26,594 bases of DNA, taken from Haloarculaceae archaeon (GTDB lineage Archaea > Halobacteriota > Halobacteria > Halobacteriales > Haloarculaceae). The stretch spans positions 1-26,594 of the forward strand of contig JAQCMX010000106.1 of NCBI GenBank assembly GCA_028274885.1, given 5' to 3'. Positions 15,429 to 22,826 of this stretch are shown one piece after another (the first letter of the stretch is position 1; each line of letters begins with the position of its first letter). The notes beneath the pieces were generated by a model. That model saw only the letters and a program-made list of their open reading frames with translations, was not told where the DNA came from and made no database searches. The position numbers were made by a program, and so were the translations under genes.

Positions 15429-15430
15429 AG

Positions 15431-16654
15431 TTACAGTGTTTGGTCCACAAGGGAAGAAACAATTCGATCCCGGTCGAGGTGGGACGAGACGATACGCTCT
15501 GCATCCTCCGCTTCGACACCACCATACCAGACGCCATCCGGATAGATGGCGACCATCGGCCCCTCTCCACAGCGGCCGAGACACGATGTCCGGGTGATGC
15601 GAGCGTCAGCGGCGTCGGAATCGCGAGTCGCTTGACGTAATCGCTCCAGCACCGCCGCTGACCCGTCGGCCGCACAGGTCTGATTTGTACAGACTGCGAC
15701 GTGTTTCTCCGGCGCGTCGTGAGCGTGTGGGTTTTCCTCGACACTCTCGCGGTCCGCGTGAGACTCCTGATGGGTCAGCGCCCGGAGCATCGCGCGTGCG
15801 CCACCGACATCCTCCTCGTAGCCGTCGAGTTCGACCTTGTATTTGCAGGTGTCACAGGACATCTGGACACTCTCAGTGCGGGCCTCCTGCCAGCGGTCCC
15901 CGAGAACGTCGAGCAACCGGCTGTCAGTGCCGAGCGGGTCGCCTGCCGCGGCGTCGACGTACGGGTATTCCGAATCGAACTCGGCGGTCCGGTCCCGGAT
16001 CCGCTGGGTGAGCACCCCATCACCGAGCATGTACGGCAGGACGACGATACTGTCGGGTCGCTGTTTGGCCAGTGCGTGCAGGGTATCCGAGAGGCGTGGC
16101 TCGGTGACGCCGATGAAACTAGTCTCGACACGGCTGAACGCCCGGCCCTCGTAGAGCAGGCGTGCCAGCTTGTGCGCGTCACTGTTCGCGTCCGGGTCAC
16201 TCGATCCCCGCGCACAGAGCACGACCGCGATATCCTCCGTTCTGCGGTCCGCCCCCTGGTCCCGCTCAATCGCCTCGATGCGGTCGTCGAGCAGGTCGAC
16301 AATCGCGGGATGGACGCCCAGATGTGCGCCGTTGTGGATTGTCGCTTCGTGTTCACTCCGGGCCCGCTCGACAGCCAGTGGCACGTCGTTTTTGACGTGA
16401 CTCGCGGCGAACAGCGACAGCTGGACGACGGTGATGCGTGAAACGGTTGCTGCAAGCCCCGCGATCCCCTCGGAAATCGACGGCGAGGCGAGCTCGAGAA
16501 AGCCCGCGTCAACGGGGATTCCGAGCCGTTTTTCCAGAGCAGCGGCGAGTTCGCGCACCTGTTCGTTCGAACGCTCCCGGCGCGACCCGTGTCCAACCAG
16601 CAGCACGGCCTCATCGTCGAGTGCGACCGGGCTACTACCTGCGTCGACTGTCAT
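15431..16654 (-). CDS. cbiX: Sirohydrochlorin cobaltochelatase CbiX fused to 2Fe-2S ferredoxin domain
   Basis: Inserts cobalt into sirohydrochlorin, the entry step of the early-cobalt pathway. In 407 residues it has a CbiX N-domain with GHGSRR (His22) and LSLFAASHVKND (His86), the canonical metal pair. A second CbiX-like domain (~135-255) has CARGSSD in place of GHGS and PYMLGDGVL. Next comes CDTCKYK (Cys267, Cys270), then a His-rich linker (HQESHAD...HAHDAPEKH), and a thioredoxin-like ferredoxin domain from ~318 with Cys322, Cys327, Cys358 and Cys362. The His-rich stretch and Fe-S module resemble metal-storage and redox extensions of long CbiX forms. The start at 16654 overlaps the preceding stop (ATGA). 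This copy keeps the active site that the 3983-4768 paralogue lost. Confidence 0.94.
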   Translation of the reverse strand: MTVDAGSSPVALDDEAVLLVGHGSRRERSNEQVRELAAALEKRLGIPVDAGFLELASPSISEGIAGLAATVSRITVVQLSLFAASHVKNDVPLAVERARSEHEATIHNGAHLGVHPAIVDLLDDRIEAIERDQGADRRTEDIAVVLCARGSSDPDANSDAHKLARLLYEGRAFSRVETSFIGVTEPRLSDTLHALAKQRPDSIVVLPYMLGDGVLTQRIRDRTAEFDSEYPYVDAAAGDPLGTDSRLLDVLGDRWQEARTESVQMSCDTCKYKVELDGYEEDVGGARAMLRALTHQESHADRESVEENPHAHDAPEKHVAVCTNQTCAADGSAAVLERLRQATRDSDAADARITRTSCLGRCGEGPMVAIYPDGVWYGGVEAEDAERIVSSHLDRDRIVSSLVDQTL

Positions 16655-17355
16655 TCCGAGAGGGCCCCCACATCGCTGTCTGTCGCGCGTTCGACACTCC
16701 GTCTGAGCTTCTGTCGGCGCTGGTCGGAGTACAGTCCGGACGCCTCGCTGCCGGCGTAGAGCCACCGGGCGAACGCGGCCGTGTCTGCCTCGTCGGCGAG
16801 ACCGAACCAGTAGCCACCGGACGACGACTCCTGAGGATCGTTCGTCGGGAGCGATGGCCCGGCGTCGGCAAGCAACGAGCGGACGGTTTCGAGGAATCGC
16901 TCGCTCTCGTGGACAAACGAGATCCCGACCGAACCGCTCGACTCACGGAAGCAGACCGTGCCACAGGCCTCGAGAATGCCGCGAACGAGCGGGGCGCGGT
17001 ACTCGCGAAATGTGTCGAACCGATAGCCGCCAGGCTGTCCCTCGAGTGGCAAGCCAAGCGCTGCACTCGCCCGCTTGGCGAGTGTCCCAAACACCTGCAG
17101 TTCGTACTCGTCTTCGAACCGGACGATCGAGCAATCGTGCGCTGAACTGTGCCGGGACACATCGTGGCTCATCTGATCAGCTCCCGCAATCGCGGCGAGG
17201 GTATCCGCCGCCGTCTCATCACCCGCTCGAACGGTCACACACGCCGCGGTGAGATCCCCATCACCCGCGACCCGCCCCCAGAAGTACGCAGTTTCCCTTG
17301 AGGCCGCGAGTAGATCCCCGACAGGGTCGGGCGTAGCCGACAGTTCGTTACTCAT
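16651..17355 (-). CDS. LAGLIDADG-like protein of the cobalamin operon, function unknown
   Basis: 234 residues, usually labelled only as a cobalamin-cluster protein in haloarchaea. I see two copies of a pattern like a LAGLIDADG core. Residues 23-35 read AYFWGRVAGDGDL, with Asp32 where a homing endonuclease has its catalytic acid. Residues 122-134 read PLVRGILEACGTV, with Cys131 in place of the second acid. After each comes a beta-rich stretch, and the end has WLYAGSEASGLYSDQRRQKL, a common tail in such proteins. With one acid gone it should not cut DNA in the usual way. A domesticated DNA-binding (regulator) or RNA-binding role is possible. Overlaps of eight and four bases bind it to its neighbours. 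Confidence 0.75.
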   Translation of the reverse strand: MSNELSATPDPVGDLLAASRETAYFWGRVAGDGDLTAACVTVRAGDETAADTLAAIAGADQMSHDVSRHSSAHDCSIVRFEDEYELQVFGTLAKRASAALGLPLEGQPGGYRFDTFREYRAPLVRGILEACGTVCFRESSGSVGISFVHESERFLETVRSLLADAGPSLPTNDPQESSSGGYWFGLADEADTAAFARWLYAGSEASGLYSDQRRQKLRRSVERATDSDVGALSE

Positions 17356-17611
17356 CTGTCACCTCCGCCACCTCGATTGCATCGACGGGACAGGCCCGTG
17401 CGGCCTGCTTTGCCCTCTCGTACTGGCTGTCCTCGAACGTGGCTGTGATCTCGGCCTCGGGACCGGTTACCTCCTCGCCCGCGAGCACCGCCAGCCCGTC
17501 CCGGCCCTCTTCGAAGCGGTCATCACGGACCAGACAGGCAAAGATGCCCTCACAGGCCTCACGATCGAGCGAGACACGGTACGTCGACGCCTCCGTGGGA
17601 GAGCCGGTCAT
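17348..17611 (-). CDS. Small ferredoxin, probably [3Fe-4S] type
   Basis: 87 residues with just three Cys in the ferredoxin pattern: Cys20 and Cys26 in CEGIFAC, and Cys74 in ACPVDAI. The C-x5-C...C-P spacing, lacking the middle Cys of C-x2-C-x2-C, is that of single-cluster 3Fe-4S ferredoxins. The rest is acidic. It lies 12 bases after cbiH1 and overlaps the LAGLIDADG-like gene by eight. Electron transfer to a reductive step in corrin synthesis, or support of the oxidative ring-contraction chemistry, is inference. Confidence 0.85.
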   Translation of the reverse strand: MTGSPTEASTYRVSLDREACEGIFACLVRDDRFEEGRDGLAVLAGEEVTGPEAEITATFEDSQYERAKQAARACPVDAIEVAEVTDE

Positions 17612-17623
17612 CGGTCGCTCACC

Positions 17624-18541
17624 TCAGTACTCATATTTGGACTCGTAGCCACGCGGTGTCACCATCCGGTCGTCCCAGACGTACGTCTCCTCGTTCCCGA
17701 CGATGATTGTTGTCGTCATGTCGACGAGTTCGGTCTCCCCGAGCTCCTCGAGGGCACCGAGATCGACGATCTCGACGTTTTCGCCGTTGCGGCCAGCGTC
17801 CTGGACGACGCCGACCGGCGTTTCCGGGTCGCGGTGCTCCAACAGGATCTCACAGCACTTCCGGAAGTTCTCGCGGCGTTTCCGGCTCCAGGGATTATAA
17901 ATCGAGATTGTAAACCCCTCCTTGGCCGCGGCATGAAGGCGCGACTCGATCGTTGGCATATCCGTCAGGTGGTCCGACAGCGAGATGCTGACGGTATCGT
18001 TGACCAGCGGTGCACCGAGCCGTGCGCCACAGGATTGGGCCGCCGGCACACCCGGTACGACGTCGAAATCGACCATACTGGCGGTTGCACCCTTCGATTC
18101 GAGGATTTCGAGTGCGAGCCCGGCGAGCGCGTAGACGTTCGGGTCGCCGCTGCCGATGATGGCGACGTCGTTGCCCGCGAGCGCACGGTCGATCGCCTCC
18201 TCGGTCCGCGAAACCTCGCCACACATCGGTGTATCGTACAGCTCTTTGGCACTTTCGGTGACGGCCTCGGGGAGCAGATCGACATACGTCGTGTACCCCA
18301 CGATATGCTCGGCATCCAGCAACGCGCCGCGGGCACGCTCTGTCATCCCCTCCGGCTGACCGGGGCCGAGTCCGACCGCGACCAGACGCCCCGGCTCAGC
18401 GTCGAAATCGTCGACTGTACTTGCGACCTTCTCGTCGGTCTGCTGCTTTTTTGAACCCCCACAGTCCGAACTGGTGGAGTCGCTCGCGCCACATCCTGTT
18501 TCCGTCTCTGTACCCGTTTCGGTGGTGTTGTCCGTACTCAT
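17624..18541 (-). CDS. cbiH: Cobalt-precorrin-3 C17-methyltransferase CbiH, copy 1
   Basis: SAM-dependent methylase that methylates C17 with ring contraction. The tetrapyrrole-methylase core starts VAVGLGPGQPEGMTERARGAL (shortened) around residue 53, then VGYTTYVDLLP, AIIGSGDPNVYALAG, FDVVPGVPAAQSCGARLGAPL, ISLSDHLTDM, SIYNPWSRKR, VGVVQDAGR and IIVGNEETYVWDDRMVTPRGY. All are typical of CbiH/CobJ. A ~50-residue N-terminal tail rich in Thr, Ser, Glu and Cys (GCGASDSTSSDCGGSKK) is extra and might bind metal or an Fe-S cluster. It sits two bases after cbiH2. This copy has the closer CbiH sequence. Confidence 0.94.
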   Translation of the reverse strand: MSTDNTTETGTETETGCGASDSTSSDCGGSKKQQTDEKVASTVDDFDAEPGRLVAVGLGPGQPEGMTERARGALLDAEHIVGYTTYVDLLPEAVTESAKELYDTPMCGEVSRTEEAIDRALAGNDVAIIGSGDPNVYALAGLALEILESKGATASMVDFDVVPGVPAAQSCGARLGAPLVNDTVSISLSDHLTDMPTIESRLHAAAKEGFTISIYNPWSRKRRENFRKCCEILLEHRDPETPVGVVQDAGRNGENVEIVDLGALEELGETELVDMTTTIIVGNEETYVWDDRMVTPRGYESKYEY

Positions 18542-18543
18542 TG

Positions 18544-19455
18544 TTAGAAATCGTCGACGTCACGCCCGCCACGCGGGGTGACGAGATGTTTTCCGTATTC
18601 GTTTTGCCAGACGTTCGTCTCGTGATTGCCGACCAGAATCGAGGTTCCCATCCCGCCGACTTCGTCGTCGTACCGGTCTGCCTCGCCGAGAGTGGTGATG
18701 GTGTGGGTCTCGTCTTCGAGGTTTCTGCCAGCATCGCCGCGGCCAGCATCGTTGAAGATACCGATCGGGGTGTCGTCTGCCCGCTCCGTGCGAATCACGT
18801 CGATGGCACGCTGGTAGTCCCGCCAGCAGTTGTACAGCACGATGACGAACCCGCTGATCGCTGCTGCGCGGAGTTTCTCCTCGATTTCCTCCCATCCGCG
18901 CCACTTATCCGACAGCGAGATTGTACAGAAATCGTTCGAGAGCGGTGCGCCGAGATTCGCCGCACCGCCGAGTGCGGCGGTCACCCCCGGAACGATCTCG
19001 ATTGGAATATCCGTTGCGTCCTCGGCGTCTGCCATCGTGTACAGCAGGTCGCTCTTTCCGTATACGTTCGGATCGCCACCCGAGACATGAGCAACGTCCT
19101 GCCCGGCCCGGACGCGATCGAACGCCTCCCGCGAGAGCTCGACCTGTCGTCCCATCGTGGAGCGGATCAGGGTCTGGCGGGTGCCACCGGGACGCTCGAG
19201 AACGGTCCCCGTTTCACTGCCTGGGCTGTCAGTCATAGCTGCTGCTCCGCCGTCTGTCGCCCGCTCTATCTCAGCGTCCTCGGGCGGGAGGGTTCCGTCC
19301 CGTCGCAGAAACTCCTGGTAGAGATTCGATGCGATGACACAGTCGGCCGTCGCGATAACATCCTTCGCACGCTGTGTCATGGCGTGGGGGAGTCCGGGAC
19401 CGATCCCGACGACATACACCGTGCCACGCTCGTCTGTGTCCGTCTGTCCGCCCAT
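18544..19455 (-). CDS. cbiH: CbiH-like C17-methyltransferase, copy 2
   Basis: 303 residues with the same core as the downstream copy: VYVVGIGPGLPHAMT, HVSGGDPNVYGKSDLL, IEIVPGVTAALGGAANLGAPL (shortened), ISLSDKWRGWEEIEEKL, VIVLYNCWRDYQRA, GIFNDAGRGDAGRN and ILVGNHETNVWQNEYGKHLVTPRG (shortened). It differs in NCW for NPW and in a ~45-residue insert after the first strand (IERATDGGAAAMTDSPGSET). Two CbiH-type genes in tandem are usual in haloarchaea. Whether both act at C17 or one does ring contraction or another methylation is not settled by sequence. The ATG at 19455 lies one base from the cbiG stop. Confidence 0.9.
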   Translation of the reverse strand: MGGQTDTDERGTVYVVGIGPGLPHAMTQRAKDVIATADCVIASNLYQEFLRRDGTLPPEDAEIERATDGGAAAMTDSPGSETGTVLERPGGTRQTLIRSTMGRQVELSREAFDRVRAGQDVAHVSGGDPNVYGKSDLLYTMADAEDATDIPIEIVPGVTAALGGAANLGAPLSNDFCTISLSDKWRGWEEIEEKLRAAAISGFVIVLYNCWRDYQRAIDVIRTERADDTPIGIFNDAGRGDAGRNLEDETHTITTLGEADRYDDEVGGMGTSILVGNHETNVWQNEYGKHLVTPRGGRDVDDF

Positions 19456-19456
19456 C

Positions 19457-20452
19457 CTATCTCCCCACAGCGACGGTGACCGCGTCGTCGAACCGTTCTT
19501 TCTTCCGGACGAGGTCGTGTTCGCGGCCGCCAGCGATCGCCGACGCCTCGGCGATTCCCGGCCAGCCGATGAGCTCCTTCGACCGCGATGGCGAGGGTCC
19601 CTCGAAGTCGAGGAGCGTCTCCTTCTCGAACAGGACCACGCCGACACCAATCTCCTGTGCAGCCTCGTAGAGCCCTTCCTCCCCCTCCTTTCGGGTCGCC
19701 GTTGCGACAAACTCGACGTCCGAAACGGAGCGCCCGAGAGCCTCGAGCGCCCCCGTCCAGGCATCGAGCACCTGCTCCTTTTTGACCCCCGAGACGGTCC
19801 CTGTGCCGAGTACGACGCCCGCCTCACCGTTGCGTTTGAGGACAGTGACGTCGTCCCCGACGAGCAAAGCGGCGGGTCCATCGAGGCGTGCGACCGGTCC
19901 GAGTTCGTCGTTCAGAACTGCGAGGTTCGTTGCGACCGTCGAATCGCCGTTGACGACGTGCGTGTCAAGCGCTTTTGCCTTGCTTTCGACGCCCTGTTTT
20001 CCTGCTGCTTCGCTCGCAGTCGTCATTGCGGGCACCGCTCCGAGCTGCGAGAGGTCGTGTGCGACCTGGTTCGCACCGTGGTGTCCACCCGTGATCGGGA
20101 TCGCCCAGGTGAGGGCCTCGTCGATGACGACAATCGCCGGGTCGTCCCACTTGTCGTCGAGCAGTGGCGCCGTTTTCCGCATCGCGATACCCGACGCCAT
20201 CAGCCCGATGAAACAGTCGTACTCGCCCCACTGTTGCTCGAACACGTCGCCGTGGTACTCGATAATGTCGACCCGTTCGTACGCATCGTCGAGTTCGGCT
20301 TTGATCTCTGCTGCCGTCTCAAGCTTGCGCTCGAAACTGATGATACCGAGCTCCTCGGCGACCTCACCGTCTGAATCCGGCGTTGAACAGTGTCCACCGG
20401 TGTCATCTGCGTTCGACTCACCTGAATCCGTACCGTCTGTCTCTGTACTCAT
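19457..20452 (-). CDS. cbiG: Cobalt-precorrin-5A hydrolase CbiG
   Basis: Opens the delta-lactone of cobalt-precorrin-5A and releases acetaldehyde. The CbiG N-domain shows CFIGLMASGIAMRKTAPLL (shortened) and the hallmark WAIPITGGHHGANQVA. The C-domain has GTGTVSGVKKEQVLDAW, FVATATRKEGEEGLYEAA (shortened) and an ending typical of the family (FEGPSPSRSK, GIAEASAIAGG). The 331 residues include ~35 acidic leader residues. I prefer ATG 20452 because AGGAGTGAT (20465-20457 on the coding strand) ends four bases before it, a near-perfect ribosome-binding site. The GTG nine bases upstream lies inside it. Confidence 0.95.
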   Translation of the reverse strand: MSTETDGTDSGESNADDTGGHCSTPDSDGEVAEELGIISFERKLETAAEIKAELDDAYERVDIIEYHGDVFEQQWGEYDCFIGLMASGIAMRKTAPLLDDKWDDPAIVVIDEALTWAIPITGGHHGANQVAHDLSQLGAVPAMTTASEAAGKQGVESKAKALDTHVVNGDSTVATNLAVLNDELGPVARLDGPAALLVGDDVTVLKRNGEAGVVLGTGTVSGVKKEQVLDAWTGALEALGRSVSDVEFVATATRKEGEEGLYEAAQEIGVGVVLFEKETLLDFEGPSPSRSKELIGWPGIAEASAIAGGREHDLVRKKERFDDAVTVAVGR

Positions 20453-20456
20453 CTGT

Positions 20457-20465
20457 ATCACTCCT
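20457..20465 (-). promoter_or_regulatory. Strong Shine-Dalgarno sequence of cbiG
   Basis: AGGAGTGAT on the minus strand matches the AGGAGGTGAT complement of the 16S 3' end at all but one omitted base. It falls in one of the few real gaps (36 bases) inside the leftward unit, where translational coupling by overlap is not available. Confidence 0.6.
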
Positions 20466-20488
20466 GAACTGTCTCGTTATCGTTCTGT

Positions 20489-21355
20489 TTAGTCATCTGC
20501 CTCACCGCCGGCAGAGTCACGGTTCGCCCAATCGCCGTAGAGATAGGACCGTTCGTACCCCGCTTTCCGTGCTGCAGCCCCGATGATCACCATCGCGGAT
20601 GCGCGGTAGCCGGCCGCATCGAGCTTTGCACCGATCGTTCCGATCGTCCCCTCGATGACATCCTCGTCCGGCCACGAGGCGTGATACACGACGGCAACCG
20701 GCGTCTCGGGGTCGTGCCCGTCCTGGATGAGTCGGTCCATTGTCTCACTCACCGCGTGCGTGCCGAGATAAAGACAGGTCGTCACGTCACCCATCCCGAC
20801 GAACTCCCCGATGTGGTCGTTCTCCGGGTCGAGTGTCTTGCCGCGCGGGCGGGTGAATGCGACGTGATTTGCCACACCGTTGAGCGTCAGTTGTGTTCGT
20901 AGCGTTGCGCTTGCGGCAAACGCGGAGGTGACGCCCGGCACGATGTAGGTGGGCACACCCTCGTGTTCGAGTGCATCCATCTGCTCGAGTGCGGCGCCGT
21001 AAACCGCGGGGTCACCGCTGTGGAGACGAACGACCGACCGATCCGCCTCGTATGCGTTCCGCATCAACGGCACCAACTCCTCCAGGTCTCTGCCAATACT
21101 CGACACCTGCTCGACATCTGCGCAGTACCGGTCGAGGAGTTCACTGTTGACCAGCGACCCCGCGTGGACGACCAGGTCGGCCGCCTCAACCAGCTCTTTC
21201 CCGGTGACCGTGAGCAGCCCCGGGTCGCCGGGACCTGCTCCGATAAACGGGATTCCGTCCTGTTGCTCGCCAGCAGTCCGGCCCTGGATCCGGTCGTCCC
21301 GCCGGTTCTCATCACTCTCCGCCGCCGCGTCGATCACCTTCTGTGGGTCCGTCAT
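20489..21355 (-). CDS. cbiF: Cobalt-precorrin-4 C11-methyltransferase CbiF
   Basis: SAM-dependent methylase at C11, 288 residues. It shows IPFIGAGPGDPGLLTVTG (~36-53), VVHAGSLVNSELL, VRLHSGDPAVYGAALEQM, YIVPGVTSAFAASATL, FTRPRGKTLDP, CLYLGTHAVSETM, PVAVVYHASWPDE and MVIIGAAA. All are standard CbiF/CobM signatures. The first ~35 residues are an acidic polar leader. The start overlaps the cbiL stop (ATGA), and the ATG at 21355 is the only one near. Confidence 0.96.
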   Translation of the reverse strand: MTDPQKVIDAAAESDENRRDDRIQGRTAGEQQDGIPFIGAGPGDPGLLTVTGKELVEAADLVVHAGSLVNSELLDRYCADVEQVSSIGRDLEELVPLMRNAYEADRSVVRLHSGDPAVYGAALEQMDALEHEGVPTYIVPGVTSAFAASATLRTQLTLNGVANHVAFTRPRGKTLDPENDHIGEFVGMGDVTTCLYLGTHAVSETMDRLIQDGHDPETPVAVVYHASWPDEDVIEGTIGTIGAKLDAAGYRASAMVIIGAAARKAGYERSYLYGDWANRDSAGGEADD

Positions 21356-22230
21356 CGTGGCGGCACCTCCGGAATGTCGCCGTTGGCTGCCGCAATCGCT
21401 CGCTCCAGTTCCACGTCGGCGAAGTACTGATCGCTTTCTGCCCCTGGAGTCTTACCGACCCCGTCAGCACTGTCCGAGCAGGTACGACCTTGTCGAGGAG
21501 GTTTACCACCGTCCGGCTTCGCTGCCGTCTCACTCTCTGTGCCTTCTGTTTCGAACTCTGCGGTCACCGGTTTCGCCTCCAACTCCTGTTTTTGCGCATA
21601 CGCGAGCGTGTAGTAATCGCGGTCACACAGGGCCGCTGGGTCTTCGGTGACGACGGTTTCGCCTTGCTCCATGTACAGCCGACGGCCGTAGACGACGTCG
21701 TAACCCGCCTCCGTGAGCTGTTCGTGGGTCGCCGGGACGTCAGTCACCTTGAAAAGCACCATCCGGTCCGGTCCCGTTGGTGCAGTGCCGCGTGCTGCCT
21801 CGTGCAGGCTCAGACTTGCGCCAGCGGATATCTCGACACCGAGTGCCGTCGTGAACGCGGTGACAGCACTCACCCCGGGGATTGTTTCGACGGTGACAGC
21901 AGGGTGAAATGCCGAGAGTGTCCGACGAAGGTGGCCGAAGGTGGAGTAGATGTTCGGATCACCCAGCGTCACGAACGCTACCGTCGCATTGCGGGCCCGC
22001 GGGGCGATCTCGGCCGCCGCGTCCTTCCAGGCGCTCCGGAGCTTTTCCTCGTCACGCGTCATCGGGAAATCCATCTCGCCGATCCGTTCTTCGGGAACGT
22101 GCTCGGCCGCCACCGATTCCGAAAGTCGACCCGGCGAGTACACCACCTCAGCGTCGTCGAGGATGTTTCTCCCGCGCAGGGTGACCAGCCCGGCATCCCC
22201 CGGGCCAAGCCCGATACCGTACAGGGTCAC
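21352..22230 (-). CDS. cbiL: Cobalt-factor II C20-methyltransferase CbiL
   Basis: The first SAM-dependent methylase after cobalt insertion, acting at C20 of cobalt-factor II or cobalt-precorrin-2. The core (YGIGLGPGDAGLVTLRG at the very N-terminus, VAFVTLGDPNIYSTFGHLRR, VETIPGVSAVTAFTTALG, VLFKVTD, YTLAYAQKQE) is that of CbiL/CobI. It carries an extra ~65-residue acidic, Ser/Gly-rich C-terminal tail (GTESETAAKPDGGKPPRQ onward). The start is GTG 22230 overlapping the cbiT stop (GTGA). Confidence 0.95.
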   Translation of the reverse strand: MTLYGIGLGPGDAGLVTLRGRNILDDAEVVYSPGRLSESVAAEHVPEERIGEMDFPMTRDEEKLRSAWKDAAAEIAPRARNATVAFVTLGDPNIYSTFGHLRRTLSAFHPAVTVETIPGVSAVTAFTTALGVEISAGASLSLHEAARGTAPTGPDRMVLFKVTDVPATHEQLTEAGYDVVYGRRLYMEQGETVVTEDPAALCDRDYYTLAYAQKQELEAKPVTAEFETEGTESETAAKPDGGKPPRQGRTCSDSADGVGKTPGAESDQYFADVELERAIAAANGDIPEVPPR

Positions 22231-22796
22231 GACCGCCCTCCGTCTGTGTCGGCATCGTCCGGTTCGCCGACGAGCATGTACACGGGGTTATCCGAGTTGA
22301 AACTCGTCGCGCCTGCGAGCTCGTAGCCGTGACTCACCTGGAACTGGATGACCTCCTCGAGGAGATTCCGCTCCCGGAACGCGGTGGTTGCCTCGCCCGC
22401 CACCTCCAGCCTGGAGACGTTCATTACGACACGGTCGTAGCTTGTATCGACCACGTGGTCGAGTACCGACCGGTAATTACGACTCCCGCCGAGAAAGAGC
22501 ACATCACCATCCGTCGGCAGGCCCTCCGGCGCCTCGGCCTCGCGCACCGTGACCTCCGTGGACACCTCGTTTGCAGCAAGATTCCTTCGTGTCGTTTCGA
22601 CCCGTGTCGGTTTGCGTTCGAGCGCAGTGACCCGACCTGCCCGGCGCGCCGCCTCGACGGTGACGGCACCGGTACAGGAACCCACCTCCACGAAGTGGTC
22701 AGTCGGCCCCAGATCGAGTTTACGCTGCAGAACTGCCCTGACCTCCGCCTTGGTCGGGCCGGCCTTCGCGTCGTGTGGCAGTGATACGTGTGCCAT
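22227..22796 (-). CDS. cbiT: Cobalt-precorrin-6B C15-methyltransferase (decarboxylating) CbiT
   Basis: Methylates C15 and decarboxylates the C12 acetate. This is a class I Rossmann methyltransferase, unlike the other methylases here. Motif I is FVEVGSCTGAVTVEAARRAG (residues ~36-55), followed by ALERKP, DVLFLGGSRNY and VVMNVSRLE. In many CbiT proteins motif I is VxDIGAGTG/xGxGSG-like; the Cys in GSCTG is a mild variant. The 189 residues match the family. The start is ATG 22796; in-frame residues upstream lie across the promoter and are rejected. It is the first gene of the eleven-gene leftward unit. Confidence 0.93.
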   Translation of the reverse strand: MAHVSLPHDAKAGPTKAEVRAVLQRKLDLGPTDHFVEVGSCTGAVTVEAARRAGRVTALERKPTRVETTRRNLAANEVSTEVTVREAEAPEGLPTDGDVLFLGGSRNYRSVLDHVVDTSYDRVVMNVSRLEVAGEATTAFRERNLLEEVIQFQVSHGYELAGATSFNSDNPVYMLVGEPDDADTDGGRS

Positions 22797-22826
22797 CGCG
22801 AAATACAAATACCGTGAGACATAAAT

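Noticed and set aside
18421..20374. Rightward frames of 346-352 codons opposite cbiG and cbiH
   Set aside because: No motifs are present and the peptides have many Cys and Arg. They are antisense to two clear methylases and CbiG.
21343..22326. Rightward 327-codon frame opposite cbiL
   Set aside because: It is a mirror frame of cbiL and cbiF; Cys/Arg-rich with no domain.
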